Notes under the pieces: model-generated
The model's input: only the letters and a program-made list of their open reading frames with translations
Database searches by the model: none
What the model was told of the DNA's origin: nothing
Assembly: GCA_934699585.1 (NCBI GenBank)
Contig: CAKUWY010000027.1
Span: forward strand, 1-22,265
Direction: 5' to 3'
Source of the DNA: an uncultured Fibrobacter sp.
GTDB taxonomy: Bacteria > Fibrobacterota > Fibrobacteria > Fibrobacterales > Fibrobacteraceae
DNA length: 22,265 bases
Position numbers and translations under genes: made by a program
Shown: piece after piece, positions 1-7,745 of the stretch
Position numbering within the stretch: position 1 is the first letter of the stretch
Layout of the letters: each line of letters begins with the position of its first letter

Positions 1-86
1 GGGAAGTATCCCCCTGGCTCGCACGCGCTTGCGCTTGTTGCTCACCACCCCCTCTTGCCGGAATAGCCCCGCAGGCAGCCTCGGGT

Positions 87-119
87 ATAAAAAATCCCGC
101 TTTCTTTCAGAAAGCGGGA
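87..119 (-). terminator. Rho-independent terminator of tRNA-Thr
   Basis: Read on the minus strand, an 11-bp perfect stem (109-119 pairing with 95-105, loop 106-108) is followed by a run of six T (complement of 89-94). It begins about 7 bp after the 3' end of the tRNA-Thr gene and is the expected transcript end. Positions 1-86 hold no gene I can support. Confidence 0.9.
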
Positions 120-125
120 CTTTCG

Positions 126-198
126 AGCCACCCAGCAGATTTGAACTGCCGACCTGCTGATTACGAATCAGCTGCTCTACCAACTGAGCTAGAGTGGC
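126..198 (-). tRNA. tRNA-Thr, anticodon CGT
   Basis: The minus strand folds into a full cloverleaf. A 7-bp acceptor stem (192-198 with 127-133) contains one G-T pair. The D-arm has the usual AGCTCAGTTGGTAGAGC pattern, and the T-arm carries a TTCAAAT loop. The 5-bp anticodon stem closes the loop TTCGTAA, which gives anticodon CGT and reads ACG (Thr). The discriminator is T, and the 3' CCA is not encoded, so it must be added after transcription. A consensus promoter lies directly upstream and a strong terminator directly downstream, so this is a single-gene transcript. Confidence 0.95.
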
Positions 199-210
199 GT
201 TGCGGGCTCA

Positions 211-239
211 AAGATAGCAACAGGCCCTTTTTTTGTCAA
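211..239 (-). promoter_or_regulatory. Sigma70-type promoter of tRNA-Thr
   Basis: On the minus strand TTGACA (234-239) and TATCTT (211-216) are separated by exactly 17 bp. The predicted start falls a few bases before the tRNA 5' end at 198. This is the best promoter match in the window. Confidence 0.85.
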
Positions 240-256
240 TATCGGGGCTGTTCCGG

Positions 257-285
257 TTGGCAAGATTCCCGAATTTTTCTATGAT
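257..285 (+). promoter_or_regulatory. Sigma70-type promoter of the YfgM-like gene
   Basis: TTGGCA (257-262) and TATGAT (280-285) are separated by 17 bp. The predicted transcription start is near 292, about 25 bp before the ATG at 317. It diverges from the tRNA promoter, with the two -35 boxes only 17 bp apart. It also argues against the in-frame TTG at 233, which would lie upstream of the promoter. Confidence 0.65.
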
Positions 286-316
286 TGCTCACAAAATTTC
301 AAAATGGATGCATATT

Positions 317-1003
317 ATGGCTAACGAAGCAAATGCGAACAACTCTGAAATCAAGGAATTTTTTGTCCGTCATGGCAGCAAGGTCGTAGTGGCCCTGGTG
401 GTCATTCTCGCCGTAGTGGCGGGCGTGGTCCAGCTGAGGGATTCCCGCAAGGCCGCCGCCGCCGAACAGACCGAACTTCTGGGTGCGGGCATGACCATGC
501 TCTACGCCAACGATAAGGACAACGCCCTCGCGGAATTCGAATCCAAGATCAACGGCCGTTCCCTGGAAGGTCTCGCCCTCGCCAAGGCTTGCCTCTATGC
601 GGGCAACATCAAGTACGAAAAGGGAGACCTGGACGGTGCCGCCGCCCTGTTCCAGAAGTCTTTGGACAACGCCGGTTCTGTGGTGCTGGTCCGCTCTGCC
701 GCCCTCCACGGTCTTGCCTCCGTGAAGATGGAAAAAGAAGATTACGCCGCCGCCGCCAACCTGCTGGAAAAGTATGTGAGCGAGTTCGGCAAGCGCACCG
801 GCGACAAGGAAGACCGTTTCCAGAAAGAAGAACCTGTGGACGAGGCCCCCATGGTGGCCGACGCCATGTGGAAACTCACGCTGGTCTATCAGCAGCAGGG
901 TCTTGACGCCAAGGCCAAGAACACCGCCGAACGCCTGCTGGAAGTTTACGGCGACAACCAGAACTACGCCGACAAGGCCCAGAAGTTCCTGGCTTCCCTG
1001 TAG
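317..1003 (+). CDS. YfgM-like tetratricopeptide membrane protein
   Basis: This encodes a 228-aa protein with a short charged cytoplasmic N-terminus, one membrane helix at about residues 22-40 and a TPR-rich Ala/Lys/Asp body. The order SEIKEFF, then a helix, then RDSRKAAAAEQ, then TPR repeats is that of the YfgM/UPF0070 family. In E. coli that family is a single-pass inner-membrane protein with a periplasmic TPR domain that works beside the SecYEG translocon and periplasmic chaperones. I chose the ATG at 317 because it follows a good promoter and puts the helix at the usual place; a longer TTG frame from 233 adds 28 unconvincing residues. The SD is weak (GGA about 10 bp upstream). The gene stands alone, convergent with gmk. 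The family call rests on architecture, so a generic TPR protein is the alternative. Confidence 0.75.
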   Translation: MANEANANNSEIKEFFVRHGSKVVVALVVILAVVAGVVQLRDSRKAAAAEQTELLGAGMTMLYANDKDNALAEFESKINGRSLEGLALAKACLYAGNIKYEKGDLDGAAALFQKSLDNAGSVVLVRSAALHGLASVKMEKEDYAAAANLLEKYVSEFGKRTGDKEDRFQKEEPVDEAPMVADAMWKLTLVYQQQGLDAKAKNTAERLLEVYGDNQNYADKAQKFLASL

Positions 1004-1030
1004 TTCCGAAACGGTTCATTCAGTGTAATT

Positions 1031-1057
1031 GTCATGCCCGCCACCGTGCGGGCATCT
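1031..1057 (+). repeat. GTCAT...ATCT hairpin repeat, copy 1
   Basis: GTCAT opens an 8-bp stem (1034-1041 with 1048-1055) that closes in ATCT. It lies between the convergent YfgM-like and gmk genes and could fold in either transcript. It belongs to the dispersed family described in the findings. Confidence 0.75.
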
Positions 1058-1088
1058 CCTTTATGACGCCCCCAGGCAGAGTTCACTT

Positions 1089-1121
1089 GTCATCCTGAGC
1101 CACGTATGTGGCGAAGGATCC
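1089..1121 (+). repeat. GTCATCC...GGATCC hairpin repeat, copy 2
   Basis: The ends are GTCATCCTGAG and CGAAGGATCC, and GCCAC/GTGGC forms the inner stem. It is in the same convergent gap as copy 1, 14 bp before the stop codon of gmk. Confidence 0.75.
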
Positions 1122-1134
1122 AGGCCCGAAGAAT

Positions 1135-1692
1135 TTATTCCTTCAGTATGGCCCTGAGCTCGTCCGCTGCACGCTCCAGGTCGTCGTTCACGATGGTGTA
1201 TTCGTACTTGCCTTTGGTCTTCGCGAACTCCATCTCTTTTTTGGCGTTGTGGAGCCGGGTCTGGATGACCTCTTCGGAATCGGTACCGCGGCCACGGAGC
1301 CTGCGTTCCAGTTCTTCTTCGCTGGGCGGCAAAATCAAGATGCCCGTGGCGTCGGGATACACCTTGTCGAAGTTTACCTTGCCGAAAACGTCCAGGTCAA
1401 AGAGAACCCGTTTGCCCTGCTTGAGCATGTCTTCTACAAAACTCTTGGGCGTGCCGTAGTAGTTCCCGTGGACCAGGTTGTATTCCACCAGGGCGTCGTC
1501 CTTGATCATCTGTTCGAACTCTTCCTTGGTCTTGAAAAAGTAGTGGACCCCGTTCACCTCGCCCTCGCGGGGGGCGCGGGTGGTGGCTGAGATGGAATAC
1601 ACGATGTCGGGGAACTCCCCGATGACCTTGTCCTTCAGGGTGGTCTTGCCTGCGCCGCTGGCGGCGCTCATCACGAACAGCTTGGATTTCAT
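1135..1692 (-). CDS. gmk: Guanylate kinase
   Basis: The 185-aa product phosphorylates GMP to GDP with ATP in the cytoplasm, an essential step in GTP and dGTP supply. The P-loop SAASGAGKTT has its Lys at 16. The GMP-binding segment runs from YSISATTRAPREGEVNGVHY to GNYYGTP, and the lid RRLRGRGTD follows. The length is slightly below the usual 200-210 residues but all motifs are present. The start overlaps the stop of the upstream glycosyltransferase by 4 bp (ATGA), and a GAGGA SD sits inside that gene, so translation is probably coupled. Its place at the end of a sugar-transfer operon looks like shared transcription, with no evident metabolic link. Confidence 0.96.
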   Translation of the reverse strand: MKSKLFVMSAASGAGKTTLKDKVIGEFPDIVYSISATTRAPREGEVNGVHYFFKTKEEFEQMIKDDALVEYNLVHGNYYGTPKSFVEDMLKQGKRVLFDLDVFGKVNFDKVYPDATGILILPPSEEELERRLRGRGTDSEEVIQTRLHNAKKEMEFAKTKGKYEYTIVNDDLERAADELRAILKE

Positions 1693-2600
1693 TTTTTATC
1701 CTCGATATACAACGGTCTCTGTTTGACTTCGTCGTAGATGCGGCCGATGTATTCGCCCAGAATGCCGATGGAGATGAGTTGCACTCCGGCAAAGAACACG
1801 ATAGCCGTCATGAGGGATGCCCAGCCCGGCACCGTGGTGGCGGGGGAGAGGATTTTTTCCAGGATGGACCAGACGAAAACGCCGAAGGCAACGAGGGTGG
1901 CGAACAGTCCGATGTAGAAACTGACTTTTAGCGGGGCGGAACTGAATCCGGTGATGCCGTCCCCTGCCAGGTGGAGCATTTTCTTCAGAGGATACTTGGA
2001 TCTGCCGGCAGTGCGTTCGGCCCGGTCGTACTTGACGCCAATCTTCTTGAAACCAACCCAGCACACAAGCCCGCGCAAGAAACGGCTCCGTTCCGGAAGG
2101 TTTTTTAGCTGATCGACAACGCAGCGGTCCATCAGGCGGAAATCCCCGGTGTCGGGAGGAATCTCGATGTTGGTGAGCTTGCCGATGAGCCTGTAGAAGC
2201 AGTAGGCGGTAAAGCGCTTGAAGATGGTTTCGCCCTTGCGCTTGTTACGTTGTGCGTAAACCACCTGGTAACCTTCACGCCATTTCTCGAGCATCTCGTG
2301 GATGAGGGCGGGAGGGTCCTGCAGGTCTCCGTCGATAATCACTACCGCATCGCCTTGGGCGTGGTCCAGCCCGGCGCTAAAAGCGGCCTGGTGCCCGAAA
2401 TTCCGGCTGAAGTTCACCAGCCTGCTGGCTGAACCTGCGGGAATCAGCCCTTCCAGGATTTCACGGGTGCGGTCCTTGGAACCGTCGTTTACGAAAATCA
2501 GCTCGTGCTCGATTTCCTTGAGTTCTTCTTCCAGAACGCGGTAGGTTTCGGCTACGATTTCTTCTTCGTTGTAGACGGGTATGATGACGGACAGGAGCAT
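1689..2600 (-). CDS. GtrB/Dpm1-like family 2 glycosyltransferase
   Basis: The 303-aa protein has a GT-A domain at about residues 1-215 and two C-terminal membrane helices at about 226-246 and 262-282. It starts MLLSVIIPVYNEE, has VNDGSKDRT, and the metal-binding DGD (residues 90-92) lies in IIDGDLQDPP, typical of polyprenyl-phosphate sugar synthases (GtrB, DPM1, ArnC relatives). The expected reaction is transfer of a sugar from a nucleotide donor to undecaprenyl phosphate on the cytoplasmic face; the sugar cannot be told. The ATG at 2600 begins exactly at the domain's first strand, whereas the frame upstream of it is repeat-derived, and no SD is visible. The upstream neighbour is a GT-C transferase that could use its product; no GtrA-like flippase is in the window. 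Confidence 0.9.
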   Translation of the reverse strand: MLLSVIIPVYNEEEIVAETYRVLEEELKEIEHELIFVNDGSKDRTREILEGLIPAGSASRLVNFSRNFGHQAAFSAGLDHAQGDAVVIIDGDLQDPPALIHEMLEKWREGYQVVYAQRNKRKGETIFKRFTAYCFYRLIGKLTNIEIPPDTGDFRLMDRCVVDQLKNLPERSRFLRGLVCWVGFKKIGVKYDRAERTAGRSKYPLKKMLHLAGDGITGFSSAPLKVSFYIGLFATLVAFGVFVWSILEKILSPATTVPGWASLMTAIVFFAGVQLISIGILGEYIGRIYDEVKQRPLYIEDKK

Positions 2601-2605
2601 ACGAG

Positions 2606-2703
2606 TAATATAGTAATAATGTGGAATGTGTGGTGTGTAATGACTAATTACACGCCTCATACCTCACACCTCACACCTCACACCTCACACCTCATACCTC
2701 ATA
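2606..2703. repeat. Heptad (7-bp period) array between two glycosyltransferase genes
   Basis: Between the stop of the GT-C gene and the start of the GT2 gene, the sequence runs in register with a 7-bp period for about 14 units. The clearest part (2655-2703) is seven perfect-length units of CCTCACA or CCTCATA. Units at 2620-2640 are G/T-rich (TGTGGAA, TGTGTGG types). The switch between the two halves forms an inverted repeat: 2632-2641 pairs with 2647-2656 around the loop GACTA, with one G-T pair. I see no coding potential. Confidence 0.85.
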
Positions 2704-2718
2704 CTGCGACGAAGCCGC

Positions 2719-5307
2719 TTACGGTATCAGCACCGGATTCACAAAGTCTACGTGGCTACAGTCGATGCTTCCCTTGGCCGTTGTCTTGAGGGTGAGTTTT
2801 TGCACCCCTTCGATGTTGGCAGTCAGAGTGTGGAGGCTTCCGGCCTTGAACACCGGCGTTTCGGCAAGCACGTTGCCGTCGCCCAGCACCTGTACGGACA
2901 CACCTTCGCTGCAGAGGGATTCGTCGTCCAGACCCACTCCCGCGCGGAAGGTCTTGAACGCTCCCGCAATACCATAGACGGTTTCGGAGGCGGCGTGGGT
3001 GGCAATCCCGTTTTCAAAGACCTGCCCGTTGATAGTCAGGGGCTTGCCCTCGATGCTCTTGTTCATGCCTATGTTGCCCCATTCCTGTTTGTGGGATTCG
3101 TAACGCATGTCCGTCAGTTTCTTTACGCCGTTCCCTTCGTTGAAGAAGGTCTTGTTCACTTGGGCCAGGACCTTGTTGCCGTCCAAGACAATATAGCGGA
3201 AGGTGTTGTAGCCGGGCTGCAACTTGTCGTAACTCACCAAGATGTTGTAATCTCCGGGAACGAAGGCTGTATCCTTCAGCAGGACCCTGTCGTGCACAAT
3301 CCGGAGCGTCCAGTTCTTGGGAGCGCCCCTCTGTTCCTTCAGTCTGAAATTCAGGAGCAGGGGGGATTCGCTCGGATTAACCGTAGCGCTGTCGGCTGTA
3401 GTTACGGCGGCGCTGTCACTTGCCGGAGTGACCACGCCCCTCGTGGGCTCGGAAACATAGATGATTTTAGTAGGATCGTAATTCTTGCGTCCGTTGAACT
3501 TTGCAATCTGCACCCAGTAGTTGTTGGTAATCAAGACGTTCTTGACTCCTTCCAGGTCCATTTCCCGTTCGAACACGTCGCAGGTGGTGGCAATTCTGTG
3601 TTCCACCGCCTTCTTGTGGTAGGTCTGGCTGTCCCAACAGTCCAGACCGCGGATGTAATAGACTTCGCCGTTGTACTTGTCCAGCAGTTCCTTGATCTTG
3701 CCGTCGTTCATCTGGCGGACCTTGTCGTAGTGGTAGGCGGATACGCCGTAGGCGATAAAGTGCCAGGGCCTGCCGTAGATGAACAGCTTGTTCGTGGGCT
3801 GTTGTTCGTTCAGCCATTTCCAGATTTCCTGCTCCTCGGTGGTCAGGTGGTTCCGGTTGTACATGATGTTCTTGTTGAAGTCCGGCTTGTAATGGAAAGT
3901 CCAGCCCGCAAAGAGAAGCGTAAAGAGGAGTCCAAGCACCAGCACCGCCGAGGTCTGTTTCTTGGTCTTGGAATCGGTACCGAAATATTCAATCAGGTGG
4001 GCTACCGGCAGGGCCGCCAAAAAAGCCATGCTGGGAATCATCACCAGGCTATAGCGCTGGTTGATTTCGATACCGAAGTCGCCGGACACGTTTTCCAGGA
4101 TCATGTAGGTCTGGATATGGTACAGGGCGAGGAATACGAGAACTTCCAGATAGAACTTGTTGCCCTTGCGGAAATCCATGACGGCGCGGTAGATCAGGTA
4201 CAGGAGCCCGGCAAGGAACAGCCAGTTGAAATAGGTGAGGAAGGGGTTTACAAGTTCGCCCTTGTCGTTCAGGGGCTTGGTCATGACTTTCCAGTTGTTC
4301 ACCAGGTCTTCGATAAAGTGACCGTGGGCAGAGAATTCGCCGCCCTGGAATCCGAACCCCTGGAAATAACTGATGGTGAGCAGTGCCGGTACCGAGAATA
4401 GGGAGAGCACCACGAAAAAGACGGGGGCCTTGAAATCCCTCTTGTCCAGCATTTTCGGCAGGGCGAACAGGATAAAGGGCAGCAGGCAGAAAACCGTCTC
4501 TTGGCGGGTCTGGGCAAAGAAGGCGAGGGTGAGGGCGAGGAGCGCCCAGTGCCGGACGGTGTTGCGGTCAAAGGCCCAGCGGAACACCAGCAGGGAAAGG
4601 GCCGAAAGGAAAATGTACAGGGGCTCTACCGACATGGCGCGGAACTGGAAAAGCACCGTAGGCTGTAGCGCCATAAGAAGGGCCGCAAAGAACGCCAGCA
4701 GGGGCTGCCTTGTCCAGGCCACGATGGCGAGGAACATCAAGAGGAAGGTGAGGGGGAGCATCAGCAGTTCGCCCTTGAAAATCCAGTGCAGGTCGTTTCC
4801 TAGCAGTGGCATTCCCAGGGTGTAGAGGAACGCAAGTCCCTTGGTTTTGAAACTGTTGCTTTTGTTGGTGCAGTTCAGCGTACCGTTCTCGAATTCGCCC
4901 TGGTTGCAAGTGCCGGACTGGTGATTGAGATACATGTTCTGGGCCACCGACATGAACACGCTTTCGTCGCTCTGGACCCTGTGACGTGCCTCTATCTGGG
5001 TGCCGGCGAAGACGGCGATGGCGATGGCCGAAATCAGGGCGGCAAGGGCGATGGGCTTTTCGGGAAGGATTCCCTTCAGCCATTCACGAAAGTCCTTGTT
5101 CAGGGAGATGAATAGGGCGATTCCTGCTACCAGCTGCACCATAAAGAGGGGAAGGGGCAGGTTCAGGTCCAAAATGCGGATGGTGTCCTTGTGGCCCACG
5201 TTGGGTCCCAGGTAGATAAGGAAGGGGATTGCCAGGGCTATAACGAGCCCGATAATTCCTGCGGGGTGTAGTAAGTTCTTGAGTAGCAACGAAATAAAGT
5301 TTTTCAT
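2719..5307 (-). CDS. GT-C membrane glycosyltransferase with C-terminal NPCBM domain
   Basis: The 862-aa protein has many hydrophobic helices over about the first 500 residues (for example about 14-34, 53-69 and 86-103). The first large loop carries the acidic pair D114-E115 (QSDESVF), as in GT-C/GT39-type enzymes that use polyprenyl-phosphate sugars. A soluble beta-rich segment follows, and residues about 727-862 match the NPCBM/NEW2 carbohydrate-binding fold: EWGNIGMNKSIEG, GIATHAASE, FRAGVGLDDE, final HVDFVNPVL. The likely role is sugar transfer onto a surface acceptor on the outer face, with the NPCBM domain outside. The ATG at 5307 puts the first helix near the N-terminus; the longer frame runs into the promoter region. 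It heads an operon with GT2 and gmk. Acceptor and sugar are unknown. Confidence 0.8.
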   Translation of the reverse strand: MKNFISLLLKNLLHPAGIIGLVIALAIPFLIYLGPNVGHKDTIRILDLNLPLPLFMVQLVAGIALFISLNKDFREWLKGILPEKPIALAALISAIAIAVFAGTQIEARHRVQSDESVFMSVAQNMYLNHQSGTCNQGEFENGTLNCTNKSNSFKTKGLAFLYTLGMPLLGNDLHWIFKGELLMLPLTFLLMFLAIVAWTRQPLLAFFAALLMALQPTVLFQFRAMSVEPLYIFLSALSLLVFRWAFDRNTVRHWALLALTLAFFAQTRQETVFCLLPFILFALPKMLDKRDFKAPVFFVVLSLFSVPALLTISYFQGFGFQGGEFSAHGHFIEDLVNNWKVMTKPLNDKGELVNPFLTYFNWLFLAGLLYLIYRAVMDFRKGNKFYLEVLVFLALYHIQTYMILENVSGDFGIEINQRYSLVMIPSMAFLAALPVAHLIEYFGTDSKTKKQTSAVLVLGLLFTLLFAGWTFHYKPDFNKNIMYNRNHLTTEEQEIWKWLNEQQPTNKLFIYGRPWHFIAYGVSAYHYDKVRQMNDGKIKELLDKYNGEVYYIRGLDCWDSQTYHKKAVEHRIATTCDVFEREMDLEGVKNVLITNNYWVQIAKFNGRKNYDPTKIIYVSEPTRGVVTPASDSAAVTTADSATVNPSESPLLLNFRLKEQRGAPKNWTLRIVHDRVLLKDTAFVPGDYNILVSYDKLQPGYNTFRYIVLDGNKVLAQVNKTFFNEGNGVKKLTDMRYESHKQEWGNIGMNKSIEGKPLTINGQVFENGIATHAASETVYGIAGAFKTFRAGVGLDDESLCSEGVSVQVLGDGNVLAETPVFKAGSLHTLTANIEGVQKLTLKTTAKGSIDCSHVDFVNPVLIP

Positions 5308-5312
5308 GTTGT

Positions 5313-5326
5313 TCGAAAAATTTCGA
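5313..5326. repeat. Short palindrome before the GT-C gene start
   Basis: TCGAAA-AA-TTTCGA is a perfect 6-bp inverted repeat with a 2-bp centre, ending 6 bp before the GT-C start codon. It sits where an SD would be, and none is visible. It could be an operator, but chance is also possible. A second small inverted repeat (GGGCT/AGCCC) lies at 5372-5385. Confidence 0.4.
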
Positions 5327-5394
5327 GGTTCTTTTTTTGAATTTACACAAATATAATTTTTTCTCGTATAGGGGCTCTGCAGCCCTAGAATACC

Positions 5395-5423
5395 TTGAGA
5401 AAATGGCCCAAAAAAACTAGATT
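5395..5423 (+). promoter_or_regulatory. Sigma70-type promoter of transketolase
   Basis: TTGAGA (5395-5400) and TAGATT (5418-5423) are 17 bp apart. The predicted start is near 5430, giving a leader of about 28 bp with the AAAGAGG RBS at 5445-5451 before the GTG at 5458. Confidence 0.6.
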
Positions 5424-5457
5424 TGGGGCGCAAAAATTATACCCAAAGAGGCCCGTC

Positions 5458-7530
5458 GTGCAAGACTCATTAGTTATCAAAGCCGCAGACAATGTCCGTA
5501 TCCTTTCCGCCGCCATGGTCCAAAAGGCCAAGTCCGGTCACCCGGGTGGCGCCATGGGAGCTGCCGACGCCATAACGCTTCTCTATTCCGAGTTCTTGCG
5601 CTTCGACCCCGACGATCCGAACTGGATGGCCCGCGACCGGTTCTTTATGGACCCCGGCCACATGAGCCCGCTTCTCTATTCCGAACTGGCCCTGGTGGGT
5701 CGGCTTACCATGGACGACATCAAGAATTTCCGCCAGCTGGGTTCCCGCACGCCGGGCCACCCCGAGGTAGATGTGGCTCTCGGTATCGAAAACTCTTCGG
5801 GCCCTCTCGGCATCGGTCACGGCATCGCCCTGGGTGCAGCCATTGCGGAACGTTTTATGGTGGAACGTTTTGGCAAGATTCTGGAACACAAGACGGTGTG
5901 CCTGGTTTCTGACGGCGGCCTCGAAGAGGAAATCGCTTACGGCGTGGGCCGTATCGCCGGCCACCTCAAGCTTTCTAACCTGATTTTCTTCTACGACGCG
6001 AACCAGGTGCAGCTGAGCTGCAAGACCGAAGAAGTCATGAGTCACGACTTTGTGGCCCAGTATGAATCCTGGGGATTCCGCGTGATTGAATGCGACGGCA
6101 GCAACATCGCCGAACTCCGCAAGGCCTTCAAGGCGGCCTGGGCCGAAACGGAACGCCCGGTGCTCGTCTATGGCCATACCACCATGGCCAAGGGCGCCGT
6201 CGCCGAAGACGGACGCAGCTACGAAGGCGAGGTCAGCACTCACGGCCAGCCCCTGAATGCTGCCGGAGCATCTACTGAAGCTACCGTCAAGAATCTGGGC
6301 GGCAATCCCGAAGATCCGTTCCAGATTTTCGACGACGTGAAGGCCGGTTTCGAGGCCCGCAAGCAGGAACTTCGCGGTATCGCCGCCGAATGGAAAAAGC
6401 AGAAGGCCGAGTGGGACAAGGCGAACGCCGAAAAGTCCGCCACCCTGAACGAATGGCTCTCCGGCAAGGCTCCCAAGTTGGACCTGTCGAACCTCCCCAT
6501 CAAGGAAGGGGTGGCCACCCGCGTTACCAGCGGTACGGTGCTGGGCTACCTGGCCGAAAATTACCACAACATCATCTGCAGTTCTGCTGACCTTTCCAAT
6601 TCCGACAACACCCAGGCCTTCCTCAACAAGACGGGCATTTTCCGCCCGAACGATTTTAAGGGCGCCTTCGTGCAGGTGGGCGTGGCGGAACTGACCATGG
6701 GCGCCATCTGTAACGGTATCGCCCTCCACGGCGGGCTCTACCCGATTTGTGCCACCTTCTTTGTGTTCAGTGATTTCATGAAGCCCGCCATCCGTATGGC
6801 GGCTCTCATGGGACTCCCTGTGAAGTACGTGTTCACTCACGACAGTTTCCGCGTGGGCGAAGACGGTCCCACGCACCAGCCTATCGAACACGAAACCCAG
6901 ATCCGCCTGCTGGAAGACCTCAAGAAAGAAAACGGCAAGTCCGAGATGCTGGTGCTCCGCCCGGCAGACGCCTTCGAAACTCTTGCCGCCTGGGAAATGG
7001 CTTTCGAGAACAACGACAGCCCCACGGCTCTTATCTTGACTCGCCAGGTGGTGAAGAGCCTCCCCGGCGAAAACCGCTACGAAGCCGCCAAGGCCTGTCG
7101 TAAGGGCGCATACATTGTAAGCGACAACACCGCCGCTGGCGAAAAGCCGGACCTGACCCTGGTGGCCAACGGCTCCGACGTGCTGCTGGAACACGAAGCC
7201 GCCGAAGTCCTCCGTGGCGAAGGCAAGAAGGTCCGTGTGGTTTCCATGATTAGCCCGGCCCTGTTCCTCTCCCAGCCCAAGGATTTCCGCGACAAAATTC
7301 TGGTGCCCTGGACTCCGGTGTTCGCCCTGAGCAGCGGTCTTCCGGTGCTGTTCGACCGTGTGGTGGGCGGCTTCGGCAAGGCTTGCGGTCTGGAACGCTT
7401 TGGCGCTTCCGCTCCGGCCGGCGTGCTGGAGAAGGAATTCGGCTACGTGCCCGAGGCCGTGGTCAAGGCCGCCAAGGAATACCTGGCAGAATTCGCCCAG
7501 AACGTGGCGGATTTTAAGGCTAAGAATTAG
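5458..7530 (+). CDS. tkt: Transketolase
   Basis: The 690-aa thiamine-diphosphate enzyme moves two-carbon ketol units between sugar phosphates in the non-oxidative pentose phosphate pathway. Visible motifs are SGHPGGAMG (His28), GHMSPLL (His68), the cofactor-binding SDG (151-153) ending in DAN182, the catalytic Glu411 in VGVAELTMGA and GEDGPTHQPIEH. Spacings agree closely with E. coli TktA. The GTG at 5458 follows the SD AAAGAGG by 6 bp; upstream in-frame codons overlap the predicted promoter. The cofactor motif has Ser for the usual first Gly, and the first block reads GGAMG in place of GAPMG, so it belongs to a divergent branch of the family. It is a single-gene transcript with its own promoter and terminator. 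Confidence 0.93.
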   Translation: MQDSLVIKAADNVRILSAAMVQKAKSGHPGGAMGAADAITLLYSEFLRFDPDDPNWMARDRFFMDPGHMSPLLYSELALVGRLTMDDIKNFRQLGSRTPGHPEVDVALGIENSSGPLGIGHGIALGAAIAERFMVERFGKILEHKTVCLVSDGGLEEEIAYGVGRIAGHLKLSNLIFFYDANQVQLSCKTEEVMSHDFVAQYESWGFRVIECDGSNIAELRKAFKAAWAETERPVLVYGHTTMAKGAVAEDGRSYEGEVSTHGQPLNAAGASTEATVKNLGGNPEDPFQIFDDVKAGFEARKQELRGIAAEWKKQKAEWDKANAEKSATLNEWLSGKAPKLDLSNLPIKEGVATRVTSGTVLGYLAENYHNIICSSADLSNSDNTQAFLNKTGIFRPNDFKGAFVQVGVAELTMGAICNGIALHGGLYPICATFFVFSDFMKPAIRMAALMGLPVKYVFTHDSFRVGEDGPTHQPIEHETQIRLLEDLKKENGKSEMLVLRPADAFETLAAWEMAFENNDSPTALILTRQVVKSLPGENRYEAAKACRKGAYIVSDNTAAGEKPDLTLVANGSDVLLEHEAAEVLRGEGKKVRVVSMISPALFLSQPKDFRDKILVPWTPVFALSSGLPVLFDRVVGGFGKACGLERFGASAPAGVLEKEFGYVPEAVVKAAKEYLAEFAQNVADFKAKN

Positions 7531-7572
7531 TTAGAGGCTAGGATTTAGAGACTAGGATCTAGAGAGAAATTT
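7531..7572 (+). repeat. Heptad array after transketolase
   Basis: Immediately after the stop codon the sequence alternates 7-bp units of TTAGAGA and CTAGGAT type for six units, the last one degenerate, and runs straight into the terminator stem at 7573. It shares the period but not the unit sequence of the array at 2606-2703. Confidence 0.75.
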
Positions 7573-7602
7573 AGGTCGCGGGTTGTCCGCGACCTTTCTT
7601 TA
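7573..7602 (+). terminator. Terminator of transketolase
   Basis: A perfect 9-bp stem (7573-7581 with 7587-7595, loop GTTGT) is followed by TTCTTTAT. The stem could also fold in the transcript of the convergent adaptor gene, but the minus side has no good T-run. Confidence 0.8.
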
Positions 7603-7641
7603 TGCACTCGCACTTTTAATTGCCATGCTCGCGAGCCTCTC

Positions 7642-7689
7642 GTCATCCCCGCCCCGCATCAAGTGCGGGGTAAACTCCGGCGGGGATCT
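7642..7689 (+). repeat. GTCATCC...GGATCT hairpin repeat, copy 3
   Basis: The outer stem ATCCCCGCC pairs with GGCGGGGAT, and an inner CCCGCA/TGCGGG stem lies inside it. A related fragment (CATGCTCGCGAGC) precedes it at 7624 and recurs at 7699-7713. Confidence 0.75.
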
Positions 7690-7718
7690 CCTTGATTCGT
7701 CATGCTCGCGAGCTTATC

Positions 7719-7743
7719 GTCATGCTCGCGCAGGCGAGCATCT
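7719..7743 (+). repeat. GTCAT...ATCT hairpin repeat, copy 4
   Basis: GTCAT opens a stem ATGCTCGC/GCGAGCAT that closes in ATCT. It ends 2 bp before the stop codon of the convergent adaptor gene. Confidence 0.75.
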
Positions 7744-7745
7744 AC

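Noticed and set aside
233..316. N-terminal extension of the YfgM-like protein from a TTG
   Set aside because: The -35 and -10 boxes at 257-285 lie inside it, so it would not be transcribed from the likely promoter; the ATG at 317 fits the family.
2655..2703. CRISPR-like array
   Set aside because: The units are 7 bp with no spacers and there are no cas genes; it is a simple tandem array.
5308..5457. Riboswitch upstream of transketolase
   Set aside because: The predicted leader is only about 28 bp, too short for a known aptamer, and no conserved thi-box pattern is visible.
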